A stretch of DNA of 40,015 nt from an uncultured Lachnospiraceae bacterium. GTDB taxonomy: Bacteria > Bacillota > Clostridia > Lachnospirales > Lachnospiraceae. The DNA lies in the NCBI GenBank assembly GCA_947629525.1, contig CANREB010000021.1, positions 1-40,015 on the forward strand. Direction: 5' to 3'. The translations under genes were made by a program, and so were the position numbers. This document shows positions 16,834-25,567 of this stretch, in pieces; positions within the stretch are counted from its first letter, which is position 1, and each line of letters begins with the position of its first letter. The notes under the pieces are model-generated. The model saw only the letters and a list, made by a program, of their open reading frames with translations, was not told the DNA's origin and searched no databases.

Positions 16834-16855
16834 GGACGCAGCAACCGCTACGTCC
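16834..16855 (-). terminator. Weak stem-loop after the GPH symporter operon
   Basis: Minus strand GGACGTAGC / GCTGCGTCC, a 9-bp stem with one wobble pair and loop GGTT. It is not followed by a good T run, so it may be a weak terminator or only an mRNA 3' stem. Confidence 0.35.
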
Positions 16856-16902
16856 CACATTCCTTATCGCTCCAACGATTTCTCAATCTTCCATATTTTG
16901 CA

Positions 16903-18285
16903 TTACTTCTTCAACGACCTAGATATCTCATCAAGCTTATTCTCGGAAAGTATATATTTTTTATGAAAAACAACCAACGCCACAACAAGCCCCACAATCG
17001 GCACCACCGTCATCGTCATGCGCAGAGCCGCCATATTCTGCGCCCCAGCCTGCACAGCCCCGGCCGCACCGACAACTTCATCCGAATCCTTCTGAATATT
17101 GCTCACCGTCAGGCAGATTGACGCAATCATCGCCGCCACACCGCTTGCAAGTTTTACAACAAATGTCTGCATTGAGAAAATCACACTCTCGTCACGCCTG
17201 TCGTTTTTCCATTCGCCGTAATCGACTGTATTGGCAAGAAATACCGTTGTCAGCACGGTAAGCATTCCAAATGCCGCAAACACAAAAAATCCCGGTATAA
17301 ACAGTACATATACGCTCTGTATGTTTCCAAACATAAGCAGCAGCAGTACGGCATAACCTGCAACTGCCATAACGGAACTTAGATAAAATACTTTTATTGA
17401 GCTTATAAACTTCCTAAGCACAGGATATAGGATCATCATCGAAAGGATCTGTATACCGCCTCCAAAAGCGTTAAACAGCGTATAATTGGCATTCCAGTTT
17501 TCTCCCGCGATATCATACTTGAAAAAGTAAATAAGCAGGTTTGACGTTATATACAGTGAACAGTTGATAAGTACAATGGTAATTACCACTGTCATCGCCT
17601 GATCATTGCCTAAGAGCGCTTTAAACATCTGTCCGACTGTCGGCGACTCTATATCTACCGTTGACTTTTCTTTTATCGTAATGCATGCGACGGTGATGAA
17701 TACTATAAAAAGCACTGCAATGATAAGCGCAAACAGCTTAAAACCTTCACGCTCGCTGCCTCTTCCGAGCACCGGTACACAAAGCATCGTGATTATCGTG
17801 ATAAGCGCAGAACCTACTCCCGCACAGCTCCTTGCAAGAGTGGTAAGCCCTTCACGCTCACTGCCGCTTTTGGTAAAGGCAGGTATCATTGACCAAAACG
17901 GAATATCCATCATAGTGTAGGTAACACCCCATACAATGTATGTGACAGCCGCATATGCAACAAGTCCTTTACCGTCAAGCGCAGGGGGCGCGGCAAACAT
18001 GATAAACAGGATTATGGCATTAAGTATCGTGCCTATAAGCAGCCACGGGCGGAATTTTCCCCATTTTGTACGTGTCTTTGCCACTATGATACCCATTACA
18101 GGGTCGTTAAACGCGTCGAAGACTCTCGCTATCATAAGTATAGTGCCCATAGCGATAGCACTCACGCCTAAAATATCCTGATAATAATACAAAATATAGC
18201 TTGCCGAAAGCATGTAGACCATATCCTTGCCTACAGCTCCCAGTCCATAAGTCGCTTTTTCTTTAAAAGTAAGACTGTTGTTCAT
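16903..18285 (-). CDS. GPH-family (MelB-like) sugar:cation symporter
   Basis: A 460-residue membrane protein with about 12 hydrophobic helices. The N-terminal region matches glycoside-pentoside-hexuronide symporters of the major facilitator fold: a YGLGAVGKD start, the ILYYYQDILG segment and the ARVFDAFNDPVMG motif (about residues 49-61), followed by a GKFRPW loop. These carriers move oligosaccharides, glycosides or uronides with Na+ or H+. It begins 5 bp after the GT-B-like gene, so both are in one operon behind a TetR regulator gene. The substrate is probably a glycoside related to that protein's activity. Confidence 0.88.
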   Translation of the reverse strand: MNNSLTFKEKATYGLGAVGKDMVYMLSASYILYYYQDILGVSAIAMGTILMIARVFDAFNDPVMGIIVAKTRTKWGKFRPWLLIGTILNAIILFIMFAAPPALDGKGLVAYAAVTYIVWGVTYTMMDIPFWSMIPAFTKSGSEREGLTTLARSCAGVGSALITIITMLCVPVLGRGSEREGFKLFALIIAVLFIVFITVACITIKEKSTVDIESPTVGQMFKALLGNDQAMTVVITIVLINCSLYITSNLLIYFFKYDIAGENWNANYTLFNAFGGGIQILSMMILYPVLRKFISSIKVFYLSSVMAVAGYAVLLLLMFGNIQSVYVLFIPGFFVFAAFGMLTVLTTVFLANTVDYGEWKNDRRDESVIFSMQTFVVKLASGVAAMIASICLTVSNIQKDSDEVVGAAGAVQAGAQNMAALRMTMTVVPIVGLVVALVVFHKKYILSENKLDEISRSLKK

Positions 18286-18289
18286 ATTC

Positions 18290-19777
18290 TCACTTTCCCT
18301 CCCTGTTCTTTTTTAATTCAAATGCCGCTTCGACTGCCTTGTAGGCGCCGTCATATATGCCCATCCGTTTGTTGCGCATTATTGATGCGCACATATTCCT
18401 TATATAGTTCTTGTCATTTAAGAAAAGTTCCATCATCTGTATCGTGTGCGGCACATCCCGGCATTCAAGCGTACCATCGCCGATCTCTGCCGAATGTACG
18501 GCTCCCCATTGCTCATGCCCGCCGACACGTTTTATGAAAAGTTTCGGTATAGGATAAAACGCAAGTTCACTGGGTTTTGTCACAAGTACATCGGCACTTC
18601 TCATAAGAAGGTTCGTGCAGTATACAGCCTCAAAGATATTTTCATGCCAAAAACCATGAATGCCTGTCACATTACCGCTTATCGCATTTTTTGCAAATTC
18701 TGTCGTTTCTTTCCAGTCATTCATATGCTCAGTGCTAAGTTCCTTCATACCGCCTATCTCATTTCTTAATTCTTCCCATACATTGCGGTAATCGCCTACA
18801 TTGACATAAACAGCCGCACGCCCTGCTTTTACATGAGGGATGAGATATCTTATGACTGACGCAAATATCTCTTTTTGCGCTCCCGCACCGCCTATCGTAA
18901 GCAGAAAACGGATAGGTTCTCCGGTAACTGTCCTCTCAACACGCTTTTCGCAGTCCAGCTCGATATTTTCAACAAGTTCATGGTCTATATAATGCCCTGT
19001 ATATATAAGAGCATCATCCGGCATCGGATTTACTACTTTGTCTTTCATCATTCCGTTTCCAATGCGATAACCCTGATATGCGTAATGCGTCTGTACAGTG
19101 TGAAGGCTGCCCTCCGCATAATGCAGCGCCATAGGCCAGTTGTCGGGAATGCAGTTTACAACATTTTCCATTCCTGCATGGACTGCCGCCTGAGCAGGCC
19201 ATACGTGGGTCGCGATAACCGGTATTCCGCGCGGTATGTTCTTGTAAACGGGCGCCATAAGTTCAGCGTTCCTTTGGTCTACAGCATTATACGTAAGCTG
19301 TCTGAAGCCTTCATAATTTATCGGCTCCCAAACAAATTTGTTGAAGAGACTGCTTTTTTGCGAGATACGCGAACCAAGCGAGTAAAGTTCATTCTGGGCG
19401 CTTATAAGTTTTGTACATACTGTATCATTATACGAGTTCAGATCTAGCCAGTATGGTGTATATCCCATTGAATGAGCGGCTGAAGCTATCGCCATTGATA
19501 TGCGGTAATGTCCGAATCCCATTCGTATGTTTCCAACGATCACGCCTTTTTCAACGTCAAAATCGGGCACGGGCGGATTTTGGCTTTTGCTTCTGCCCAC
19601 CAATATATTTTTTACCCCGAGTGCTTCTCCTATATAGGGATTATCCCTTACAGCCGTTCTGAATGTCACATGGCTGTCATCGCCGTATTTCCTGATATTG
19701 TTCGCCTTTGAACGGTTTGCCTTTCTTATTGTTTTCTCACTCATTCTGTTTCCAAAAATAATGCTTGTGCGGTCCAT
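18290..19777 (-). CDS. Putative GT-B-fold glycosyltransferase-like protein
   Basis: 495 residues, cytosolic. A glycine-rich motif GNIRMGFGHYRIS (about 82-94) recalls the GxGH nucleotide-fold start of MurG and MGDG-synthase-like GT-B enzymes. The later LLTIGGAGAQKE stretch (about 289-300) and the C-terminal VTKPSELAFYPIPKLFI region (about 400) look like the second Rossmann-like half and its donor-binding segment. I do not recognise the exact family, and the activity is unproven. It sits between a TetR regulator gene (13 bp upstream) and a GPH sugar symporter gene (5 bp downstream), so it may act on an imported glycoside. Start fixed by AGGAGG. Confidence 0.5.
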   Translation of the reverse strand: MDRTSIIFGNRMSEKTIRKANRSKANNIRKYGDDSHVTFRTAVRDNPYIGEALGVKNILVGRSKSQNPPVPDFDVEKGVIVGNIRMGFGHYRISMAIASAAHSMGYTPYWLDLNSYNDTVCTKLISAQNELYSLGSRISQKSSLFNKFVWEPINYEGFRQLTYNAVDQRNAELMAPVYKNIPRGIPVIATHVWPAQAAVHAGMENVVNCIPDNWPMALHYAEGSLHTVQTHYAYQGYRIGNGMMKDKVVNPMPDDALIYTGHYIDHELVENIELDCEKRVERTVTGEPIRFLLTIGGAGAQKEIFASVIRYLIPHVKAGRAAVYVNVGDYRNVWEELRNEIGGMKELSTEHMNDWKETTEFAKNAISGNVTGIHGFWHENIFEAVYCTNLLMRSADVLVTKPSELAFYPIPKLFIKRVGGHEQWGAVHSAEIGDGTLECRDVPHTIQMMELFLNDKNYIRNMCASIMRNKRMGIYDGAYKAVEAAFELKKNREGK

Positions 19778-19790
19778 ACCGATTCCTCCT

Positions 19791-20372
19791 TTATTTAATA
19801 TTGATTATCCCATTAATTACTATTTCTATCATCTCGTCAAGCGCTTTTTCATATGATATGCCGTTCTCGACAAGAACGCTGTCGCTGACAAAATCCTTAA
19901 ATGTGCTTTCTACCATAGCCCTCAGCACAGGTATGGAAACGGGACGTATCACGCCTTCTTTTATTCCCTGCTCCAAAAGCCTGATCGTCGCATCCCAGTC
20001 TGTAGAGAGATATGTCGTCACCCTTTGGTAGATTGACGGATATTTATCCTTTAAGATATAGAGTTTGCTAAGTCCTTTGTTCTGATAGCGCTCGGGCAGC
20101 ACTATCATTATCCGCCTTATCTTAGTAAGTGTATCCAGATTTTTGTCGTCTACTATTTCACGTTCGCTTTTTTTGATATCCGCAAAGCTGTGATCCGCAA
20201 CGTCAAGCAGCATTTCCTCCTTGCTGTCGTAAATTTTGTATAGCGTCTTTTTGCTTATGCCAAGGTTCTTTGCCACATCATCCATAGTAAATTTGAGACC
20301 GTTTTTGCCAAATTCCTCAATTGCGGCGTTTATAATACGCTCTTTCATAGCCGGAATTTCATCTAAGCTCAT
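19791..20372 (-). CDS. TetR family transcriptional regulator
   Basis: 193 residues. The N-terminal helix-turn-helix (about 9-55; MDDVAKNLGISKKTLYKIYDSKEEM) is a clear TetR DNA-binding domain, followed by a divergent helical ligand-binding domain. The gene leads the operon with the GT-B-like protein and GPH symporter and probably represses it and itself. Two palindromes in its promoter region (20396-20431 and 20445-20458) are natural operator candidates. A GGAGGTGG site sets the ATG at 20372. Confidence 0.9.
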   Translation of the reverse strand: MSLDEIPAMKERIINAAIEEFGKNGLKFTMDDVAKNLGISKKTLYKIYDSKEEMLLDVADHSFADIKKSEREIVDDKNLDTLTKIRRIMIVLPERYQNKGLSKLYILKDKYPSIYQRVTTYLSTDWDATIRLLEQGIKEGVIRPVSIPVLRAMVESTFKDFVSDSVLVENGISYEKALDEMIEIVINGIINIK

Positions 20373-20395
20373 CCTGCCACCTCCCTCATCCGACC

Positions 20396-20431
20396 GGAAA
20401 CTTGAAAACTTATTTTAGTTTCTTAGTTTCC
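20396..20431. promoter_or_regulatory. Imperfect 36-bp palindromic operator of the TetR operon
   Basis: Two 15-bp arms (20396-20410 and 20417-20431) match at 13 of 15 positions around a 6-bp centre; the outer 7 bp are GGAAACT / AGTTTCC. It covers the predicted transcription start, just downstream of the -10 TACAAT (minus strand, 20435-20440). A TetR dimer pair could block transcription here. Confidence 0.65.
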
Positions 20432-20444
20432 TATATTGTATCAC

Positions 20445-20458
20445 ATACGGCACCGTAT
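20445..20458. promoter_or_regulatory. Perfect 14-bp palindrome between -35 and -10 of the TetR operon
   Basis: ATACGGCACCGTAT on the plus strand: 6-bp arms and a 2-bp centre. It lies four bases upstream of the -10 box TACAAT, inside the promoter spacer, so a protein bound here would exclude RNA polymerase. It is unrelated in sequence to the downstream 36-bp palindrome. Confidence 0.5.
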
Positions 20459-20518
20459 TAACAGATGGCAAATATCCAAAATAAACCATAGATAAATTAG
20501 GCAGGTTACACAAAGCAG

Positions 20519-20559
20519 AAAAATAAAAGGCACATGGTTTGCACCATATGCCTTTTATT
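20519..20559 (-). terminator. Terminator after the NlpC/P60 gene
   Basis: Stem AATAAAAGGCA / TGCCTTTTATT plus inner ATGGT / ACCAT with loop ttgc (20522-20559), followed by TTTTT on the minus strand. Confidence 0.85.
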
Positions 20560-20568
20560 ACTACACTA

Positions 20569-21843
20569 CTATACTACACGTCTTACACACAATATTTCCC
20601 TATACAGCGCATTGCTGATCTTAATACCTGTTTTTGCCGAACTTGCATGGACTATCTTGCCATTGCCTATGTATATCGCCACATGACCCGGATAGCAGAT
20701 AATGTCGCCCGGCTCAGCTTCCGCATAGCTGACTTCTCTTCCTACCTCTCTTTGTGCATATGATGTCCTCGGTATGCTGTAGCCATACTGACTATACACA
20801 GCCTGCGTAAATCCCGAACAATCCGCCCCGTTTGTAAGGCTTGTACCTCCCGCAACATACGGATTGCCGACAAAACCGCAGGCAAATATGGCTATTTCCT
20901 TGCCTTTTGCGCTTCCGTTTGCCGCTAAGATCTCATTCTTGTTTACCGCTGCCGTTCCTGCCGGGGTTGCTGCCGACGCATTGTTCGCGTTGCCCGCATT
21001 ATTAGAATTATTGGTATTATTAGTATTATTGTTTGAGCTGCCGGCGTTTTTCTTTGCCGCCTCTTCGGCAGCCTTTCTTGCCGCTTCTTCCTCGGCACGC
21101 TTGCGTTCTTCTTCTTCAAGCTTCTGTATCTGTGCGTTTTTCTGCTTTATCTGGGTTTTATAAATCTCCGCCTGCTGCTTTGCCTTGCTTATTTGGACTT
21201 CATAGTCAGCGCTTATCGCCTCTAACTCACTCCTTGCCTCTTCAACGCCCGCTTTTTCCTCCTCAAGCTCGCCTTGCGCAGCTTCCAGTTCGGACTCTTC
21301 TTCTTCAAGCTTGTTCTTTAAATCTTCCACATTTTGACGCGCTATCTGATAATTTTCAAACATCTTTCTGTCATATGCGTGGACTTTTTCGATATAATCG
21401 GCTTTATTAAGCAGGTCTTCCATTGACGCGGCGCTGAAAAGTATATCGATATAATCGGTGTCTCCGTTCTCATACATTGATTTTATGCGCGCTTTCATAT
21501 TTTTGTATTGTTCTTCTTCCACGCGCTTTGCTTCCTCGAGGTCGCTCTGTGCCTGCACTATCTCGGCTTTTTTCTCCTCTATATCATCTTCAAGGATGCT
21601 GATACTTGCCATAATTTCCGAAAGCTGTTCGCTCAGCATCGAAATCTCATCAGTGATCCCCGCCTGCTCCCCCGTAAGTTCATTTATCTGATCGTCAAGA
21701 TCATCAAGGCGGTCCTGATCTTCCTTTGTCTGACGCTTCAAGTCGTCTATCTGCGTCGCATGCACGTTGCCAAGTCCGCCGGCTTCGCTGACAATAACAG
21801 AACATACCAGCACAATTGCCGTACCTTTCAGTAATTTTTTCAT
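20569..21843 (-). CDS. Secreted NlpC/P60 peptidoglycan hydrolase with coiled coil
   Basis: 424 residues from the ATG at 21843 (GGAG eight bases upstream); another in-frame ATG six codons earlier is less well placed. A signal peptide (about 1-27) is followed by a long coiled coil (about 30-255) like that of PcsB/CwlO-type hydrolases. A low-complexity Asn/Ala/Thr linker (about 260-300) leads to a C-terminal NlpC/P60 domain with catalytic Cys in ADCSGF and His in GHVAIYIG. These enzymes cut the stem peptide of peptidoglycan during growth or daughter-cell separation; the coiled coil is usually controlled by FtsEX. It follows the FKBP lipoprotein gene by only 18 bp. Confidence 0.92.
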   Translation of the reverse strand: MKKLLKGTAIVLVCSVIVSEAGGLGNVHATQIDDLKRQTKEDQDRLDDLDDQINELTGEQAGITDEISMLSEQLSEIMASISILEDDIEEKKAEIVQAQSDLEEAKRVEEEQYKNMKARIKSMYENGDTDYIDILFSAASMEDLLNKADYIEKVHAYDRKMFENYQIARQNVEDLKNKLEEEESELEAAQGELEEEKAGVEEARSELEAISADYEVQISKAKQQAEIYKTQIKQKNAQIQKLEEEERKRAEEEAARKAAEEAAKKNAGSSNNNTNNTNNSNNAGNANNASAATPAGTAAVNKNEILAANGSAKGKEIAIFACGFVGNPYVAGGTSLTNGADCSGFTQAVYSQYGYSIPRTSYAQREVGREVSYAEAEPGDIICYPGHVAIYIGNGKIVHASSAKTGIKISNALYREILCVRRVV

Positions 21844-21861
21844 TGGCGCTGTCTCCTTCAT

Positions 21862-23082
21862 CTAGTTCGCCGTTTCACTTTCCGACTCTGTCTCATTATC
21901 CGTCACTGTAACGATCTCTCTGAGCCTGTCCTCAACGAGTTCCTGAACGACATACATTCTGAAAGTGTTATATCCCACATCGCCAATAAGCTCTCTGCCT
22001 GTGGCATATCCGTAATCCGCTGCTTCCGCGTCAGCCCTGCCGGTTATCTGTTCCTCCGACGGCTGTATGCCTTCCGCCCGCGCAAATGCTTCATATACAA
22101 GATTTGCCCTTACAGCCTCCTGTGACATCTCTTTTATCTCTTTTTCATATTCATCCATAGTAATGCCATAGTATACCGAAACATATGTTTCCAAATCAGT
22201 TTCATATACGCTTTGACAGATATCGTTCATGTATCCGATATAGCTTTCCATTTCTTCATCGACAAGATATTCAGGTACAGACACTATAGTGCTTTCTTCA
22301 ACAAGTTTGTTAAGCGCCGCCGACCTTATGCTTGCCTCATATGCGGTCTGCGCATCCTCGTTGGCGATGCGCGCGCCCTCATCCCACAGCTCTTTCTTAC
22401 TGCCATAAGGCATTCCAAGGCTTACTATCTCCTCGTCGGTAAGCGATTCATAATCACCGTTGACCGCTATGCTGTTCACTGTAACGGTAAATACCACATC
22501 TGCCCCTGCGTATTCCGTATTTCCATAATCATCGGGAAAGGTAAGTTTCAAATCGACCGTATCGCCTGCCTCAACGCCTATAAGTCCTTCCTCAAATCCG
22601 GGGATAAAAGTTCCCGAACCTATTTCAAGTTCATAATCTTCTGCCGTGCCTCCCGAGAAAGCTTCCCCGTCTTTTTTGCCGACAAAATCAATATTTACGA
22701 TATCGCCGTCTTTTACCTCGCCTTTTGTGATCTTCATAAGGCGGCTGTTTATAATGCTTTCAATGTCATCATCAGTCACTTCGTCTTTGCGGACTTCAAC
22801 TGTCATATTTTTATAATCGCCAAGCGTCACGTATTCCCCGACATTAATATCCTGAATGCCCGTATAGTCAATATCATCTTCTGTTTCCGGCCGGGCGTCT
22901 ATATCCGCAGCCGCCTCCTGCACCGCGTTTTGTGTGCTTTCGTTTGTTTCATCCAATTCGCTCCCGACAGCGGCGCTGCCTGTTTCTTCTTTGTTTGTAT
23001 CTGTTTTCGCGCCGCATGCGCTAAGACATAAGATCAATGTTCCCGCAAAACATAACCGCGGCAGTATAGATTTTCTTTTCAT
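21862..23082 (-). CDS. Trigger-factor-like FKBP peptidyl-prolyl isomerase lipoprotein
   Basis: 406 residues. The signal peptide ends in a lipobox LSAC with the modified Cys at 23, so the protein should be anchored on the outer face of the membrane. An Asp/Glu/Thr-rich linker is followed by a trigger-factor-like middle with an FKBP-type isomerase domain (about 130-215; GDIVNIDFVGKKDGEAF and FIPGFEEGL) and a helical C-terminal chaperone-like arm (about 225-395). It probably assists folding of exported proteins. The gene is directly upstream of the NlpC/P60 gene (18-bp gap), so that hydrolase may be a client. An extended -10 (TGGTATAAT) lies in the divergent upstream region. Confidence 0.87.
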   Translation of the reverse strand: MKRKSILPRLCFAGTLILCLSACGAKTDTNKEETGSAAVGSELDETNESTQNAVQEAAADIDARPETEDDIDYTGIQDINVGEYVTLGDYKNMTVEVRKDEVTDDDIESIINSRLMKITKGEVKDGDIVNIDFVGKKDGEAFSGGTAEDYELEIGSGTFIPGFEEGLIGVEAGDTVDLKLTFPDDYGNTEYAGADVVFTVTVNSIAVNGDYESLTDEEIVSLGMPYGSKKELWDEGARIANEDAQTAYEASIRSAALNKLVEESTIVSVPEYLVDEEMESYIGYMNDICQSVYETDLETYVSVYYGITMDEYEKEIKEMSQEAVRANLVYEAFARAEGIQPSEEQITGRADAEAADYGYATGRELIGDVGYNTFRMYVVQELVEDRLREIVTVTDNETESESETAN

Positions 23083-23182
23083 AAAATAAACATCCTCGCT
23101 TCTGATTGCTTGTCTCTATCATAATAAACTGTCTTATAACGTAAAAATTATACCATTGTTATGCTTAAAATAAAAGACTTTC

Positions 23183-23211
23183 TTGCACTTTCCGCAAATT
23201 AATGATACAAT
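23183..23211 (+). promoter_or_regulatory. Sigma-A promoter for the 156-residue membrane protein gene
   Basis: -35 TTGCAC (23183-23188), 17-bp spacer, extended -10 TGATACAAT (TACAAT at 23206-23211), 36 bp upstream of the start codon. Confidence 0.75.
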
Positions 23212-23247
23212 TTTTACAGCAAAAAACAGAAAGGTATGAGTTAAACA

Positions 23248-23718
23248 ATGGTAGCAAAAGTTTTAATAACGATTTTGATCATTCTTATAGTCTTGGTAGT
23301 CGTGCTGTATTTTGTCGGTAAAAAACTCCAAAAAAAGCAGGCTGAGCAGGAAGCCCAGATTGAGGCGGTCAAGCAGACAGTAAGCATGCTTGTCATCGAC
23401 AAGAAAAAGCTGAAGCTAAAAGACGCCGGTCTCCCCGCAATGGTGCTCGAGCAGACTCCCAAATATATGCGCCGCGCCAAATTCCCAATAGTTAAGGCAA
23501 AAATCGGCCCGCAGGTCATGTCGCTTATATGCGATGCATCTATTTTTGATATGGTTCCTGTTAAAAAAGAGGTCAAAGCGACAATAAGCGGAATATACAT
23601 CACAGATGTAAAGGGCATCAGAGGCAGCATAAGCACGACATCCGCAAAGAAAAAGGGCAAATTCAGGGCGTGGATCGACAAAATGCAGGAAAAAGCAGGA
23701 GCTAAACCTGTCAAATAA
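23248..23718 (+). CDS. Single-pass membrane protein of unknown function
   Basis: 156 residues. One N-terminal membrane helix (about 5-24) is followed by a Lys/Gln-rich helix and a small basic cytoplasmic domain of about 115 residues rich in Lys, Ile and Val. No catalytic motif is seen. Similar short basic membrane proteins are common unknowns in Lachnospiraceae. The ATG at 23248 has only a distant AAAGG site. An S51-type peptidase gene follows after 14 bp, so the two share a transcript. Confidence 0.7.
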   Translation: MVAKVLITILIILIVLVVVLYFVGKKLQKKQAEQEAQIEAVKQTVSMLVIDKKKLKLKDAGLPAMVLEQTPKYMRRAKFPIVKAKIGPQVMSLICDASIFDMVPVKKEVKATISGIYITDVKGIRGSISTTSAKKKGKFRAWIDKMQEKAGAKPVK

Positions 23719-23732
23719 AACGGAGAATTTCT

Positions 23733-24482
23733 ATGAATTTATTTTTGACAAGCAGCCCCGGGGGGCTTATATTGGAAGACGGAGTTAAAAAGCAGGGATT
23801 TCTCGACGGTTCAAACGGTTTTGTCGAAGAACTCAGAGCACTTTGGCACGAAAATATGCATGGACTCATTATAGCGGCATTTCCTGACAGTTTTGAGCAG
23901 AACGACTATGATGCGGATGCCTTTACTAATGCTTTTAACCTAAGTGGGCTGCCTGTTAAAAGCTTCGATGTATACGATCACCGCCAAGATGAAATGTCGT
24001 CCGGCGACCTTGCAGAATATGATATCATCATTCTCTCGGGAGGTCATGTCCCTACACAGAATAATTTTTTCAAACAGATACATCTGGCTGAAAACATATC
24101 CGATTTTGACGGTATCATTATCGGCATAAGCGCAGGAACAATGAACTGCGCGAGTCTTGTATACGCAATGCCTGAACTGGACGGAGAGAGTATTGATAAA
24201 AATTACAAGCGTTTTATAGTCGGGCTTGGACTTAGCGACTACAACATAATTCCACACTATGATTATCTGAAAGACATAACTTTAGACGGGAAAAAAATGA
24301 TTGACGATATAGCCTGCGCCGACAGCGAGGGCAGGGAATTTATCGCCCTCACTGACGGAAGCTATATTCTTATCAAAGATAACGAAAAGGGTGTGCTCTA
24401 CGGAGAAGCATACCGTATAAGCGACGGTTTTGTGCGCCCGCTATGCGGAGCAGGACAGCACATATCGCTTGCCTGTCCTTAA
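23733..24482 (+). CDS. Peptidase S51 family (PepE-like) protein
   Basis: 249 residues, cytosolic, with the class I glutamine-amidotransferase-like fold of dipeptidase E relatives. The nucleophile elbow is GISAGT with Ser133, and the LSGGHVPTQN stretch (101-110) matches the family oxyanion region. S51 enzymes cleave N-terminal Asp dipeptides or related small peptides; the exact substrate here is unknown. A GGAG site precedes the ATG. Its stop overlaps the convergent PTS gene's stop within TTAA. Confidence 0.85.
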   Translation: MNLFLTSSPGGLILEDGVKKQGFLDGSNGFVEELRALWHENMHGLIIAAFPDSFEQNDYDADAFTNAFNLSGLPVKSFDVYDHRQDEMSSGDLAEYDIIILSGGHVPTQNNFFKQIHLAENISDFDGIIIGISAGTMNCASLVYAMPELDGESIDKNYKRFIVGLGLSDYNIIPHYDYLKDITLDGKKMIDDIACADSEGREFIALTDGSYILIKDNEKGVLYGEAYRISDGFVRPLCGAGQHISLACP

Positions 24483-24497
24483 AGCTCAAGCTTTAAG
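24478..24497. terminator. Bidirectional hairpin over two convergent stop codons
   Basis: CTTAAAGC / GCTTTAAG, a perfect 8-bp stem with loop TCAA. On the plus strand it is followed by TCATTTTCTTTT. The palindromic TTAA inside it supplies the TAA stops of both genes. Confidence 0.6.
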
Positions 24498-25540
24498 TCA
24501 TTTTCTTTTATCCACCCAATCTTTCTAAATCCCATTCCTATAAAATACGTGATAACGGCAGGCAGGACAAAGCTTATGCAGATAAGTCCTGTCCAGTCCC
24601 ATGCCGTGACCGCACTCTTTGCACCTGCTGCAATATCATTGACCCATCCTGTATAAACACCTATCTGACCTACAAGTCCGCATGTACCCATACCGGATGC
24701 CACTGCCGCGCCATTCATTTTTATTTGAAAAAGACATGTCGCAACAGGACCCGTTATAGCCGACGTAATGATCGGCGGAAGCCATATGCGGGGTTTTTTC
24801 ACGATATTTCCCATTTGGAGCATTGATGTACCGATACCTTGAGCAAAAAATCCGCCCCAGCCGTTTTCTTTAAAACTCATAACGGCAAATCCTACCATTT
24901 GCGCACAGCATCCCGCAAGCGCCGCTCCGCCCGCAAGCCCTGTAAGGCTCAGCGCCGCGCATATTGCCGCGCTGCTTATCGGAAGTGTAAGTGCTATTCC
25001 TACTATTACGGAAATAATTATACCCATAAGGAACGGCTGAAGCTCCGTAGCCCACATAATGGCTGTTCCCACAGCGCTTGCCGCCGCACCGATAGCCGGG
25101 GCGCAGAATGTGGAAAGCAGAGCTCCCAATACTATTGTCACTAACGGGGTCACTATTATGTCGATTTTTGTTTCCTTTGAAACTGCTTTGCCAAATTCAG
25201 CCGATATAACCGCTATAATGAGTACAGCAAGCGGACCTCCCGCTCCGCCCAATGAATTTGCTGCGTGTCCTACTGCCGCCAGTGAAAACAAGACAAGCGG
25301 CGGACAATGAAGCGAATAACCAATGGCAACTGCCATAGCTTCGCCCGTAACTGCCTTTGCGTATCCGCCTATCGTCACCAGAAGCTCGATGCCAAGCTGC
25401 TCGCCTATCGTTGATATGATAGTGCCTATCAAAAGCGATGCAAACAATCCCTGAGCCATTGCTCCAAGCGCGTCTATGCCGTAACGTCTGGCAGATATCT
25501 CAATATCTTTGCGTTTTAAAAATTGTTTAAATTTTTCCAT
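24479..25540 (-). CDS. PTS EIIC-like membrane transporter (PTS_EIIC_2 / PfoR-like)
   Basis: 353 residues from the ATG at 25540, set by AAGGAGG five bases upstream; an upstream in-frame start would extend the protein through the operator. About eight to ten hydrophobic segments are present, with small-residue-rich repeats such as AVGHAANSLGGAGGPLAV (about 88-105) and MGTCGLVGQIG. The pattern fits PTS_EIIC_2, a group of PTS IIC-like permeases that includes PfoR and is usually encoded without IIA or IIB genes, as here. Sugar specificity is unknown. Expression appears controlled by a palindrome just downstream of a strong extended -10 promoter. Confidence 0.82.
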   Translation of the reverse strand: MEKFKQFLKRKDIEISARRYGIDALGAMAQGLFASLLIGTIISTIGEQLGIELLVTIGGYAKAVTGEAMAVAIGYSLHCPPLVLFSLAAVGHAANSLGGAGGPLAVLIIAVISAEFGKAVSKETKIDIIVTPLVTIVLGALLSTFCAPAIGAAASAVGTAIMWATELQPFLMGIIISVIVGIALTLPISSAAICAALSLTGLAGGAALAGCCAQMVGFAVMSFKENGWGGFFAQGIGTSMLQMGNIVKKPRIWLPPIITSAITGPVATCLFQIKMNGAAVASGMGTCGLVGQIGVYTGWVNDIAAGAKSAVTAWDWTGLICISFVLPAVITYFIGMGFRKIGWIKENDLKLEL

Positions 25541-25567
25541 ATTTTCCTCCTTTTGCTGTAACGCATG

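Noticed and set aside
22213..23031. 272-codon open frame on the plus strand opposite the FKBP lipoprotein gene
   Set aside because: Antisense to a well-supported lipoprotein gene, Cys- and aromatic-rich with no recognisable domain; a shadow frame.
23241..23714. 157-codon minus-strand frame opposite the 156-residue membrane protein gene
   Set aside because: The plus-strand gene has a good promoter and a normal Lys-rich composition; the opposite frame has no ribosome site or domain.
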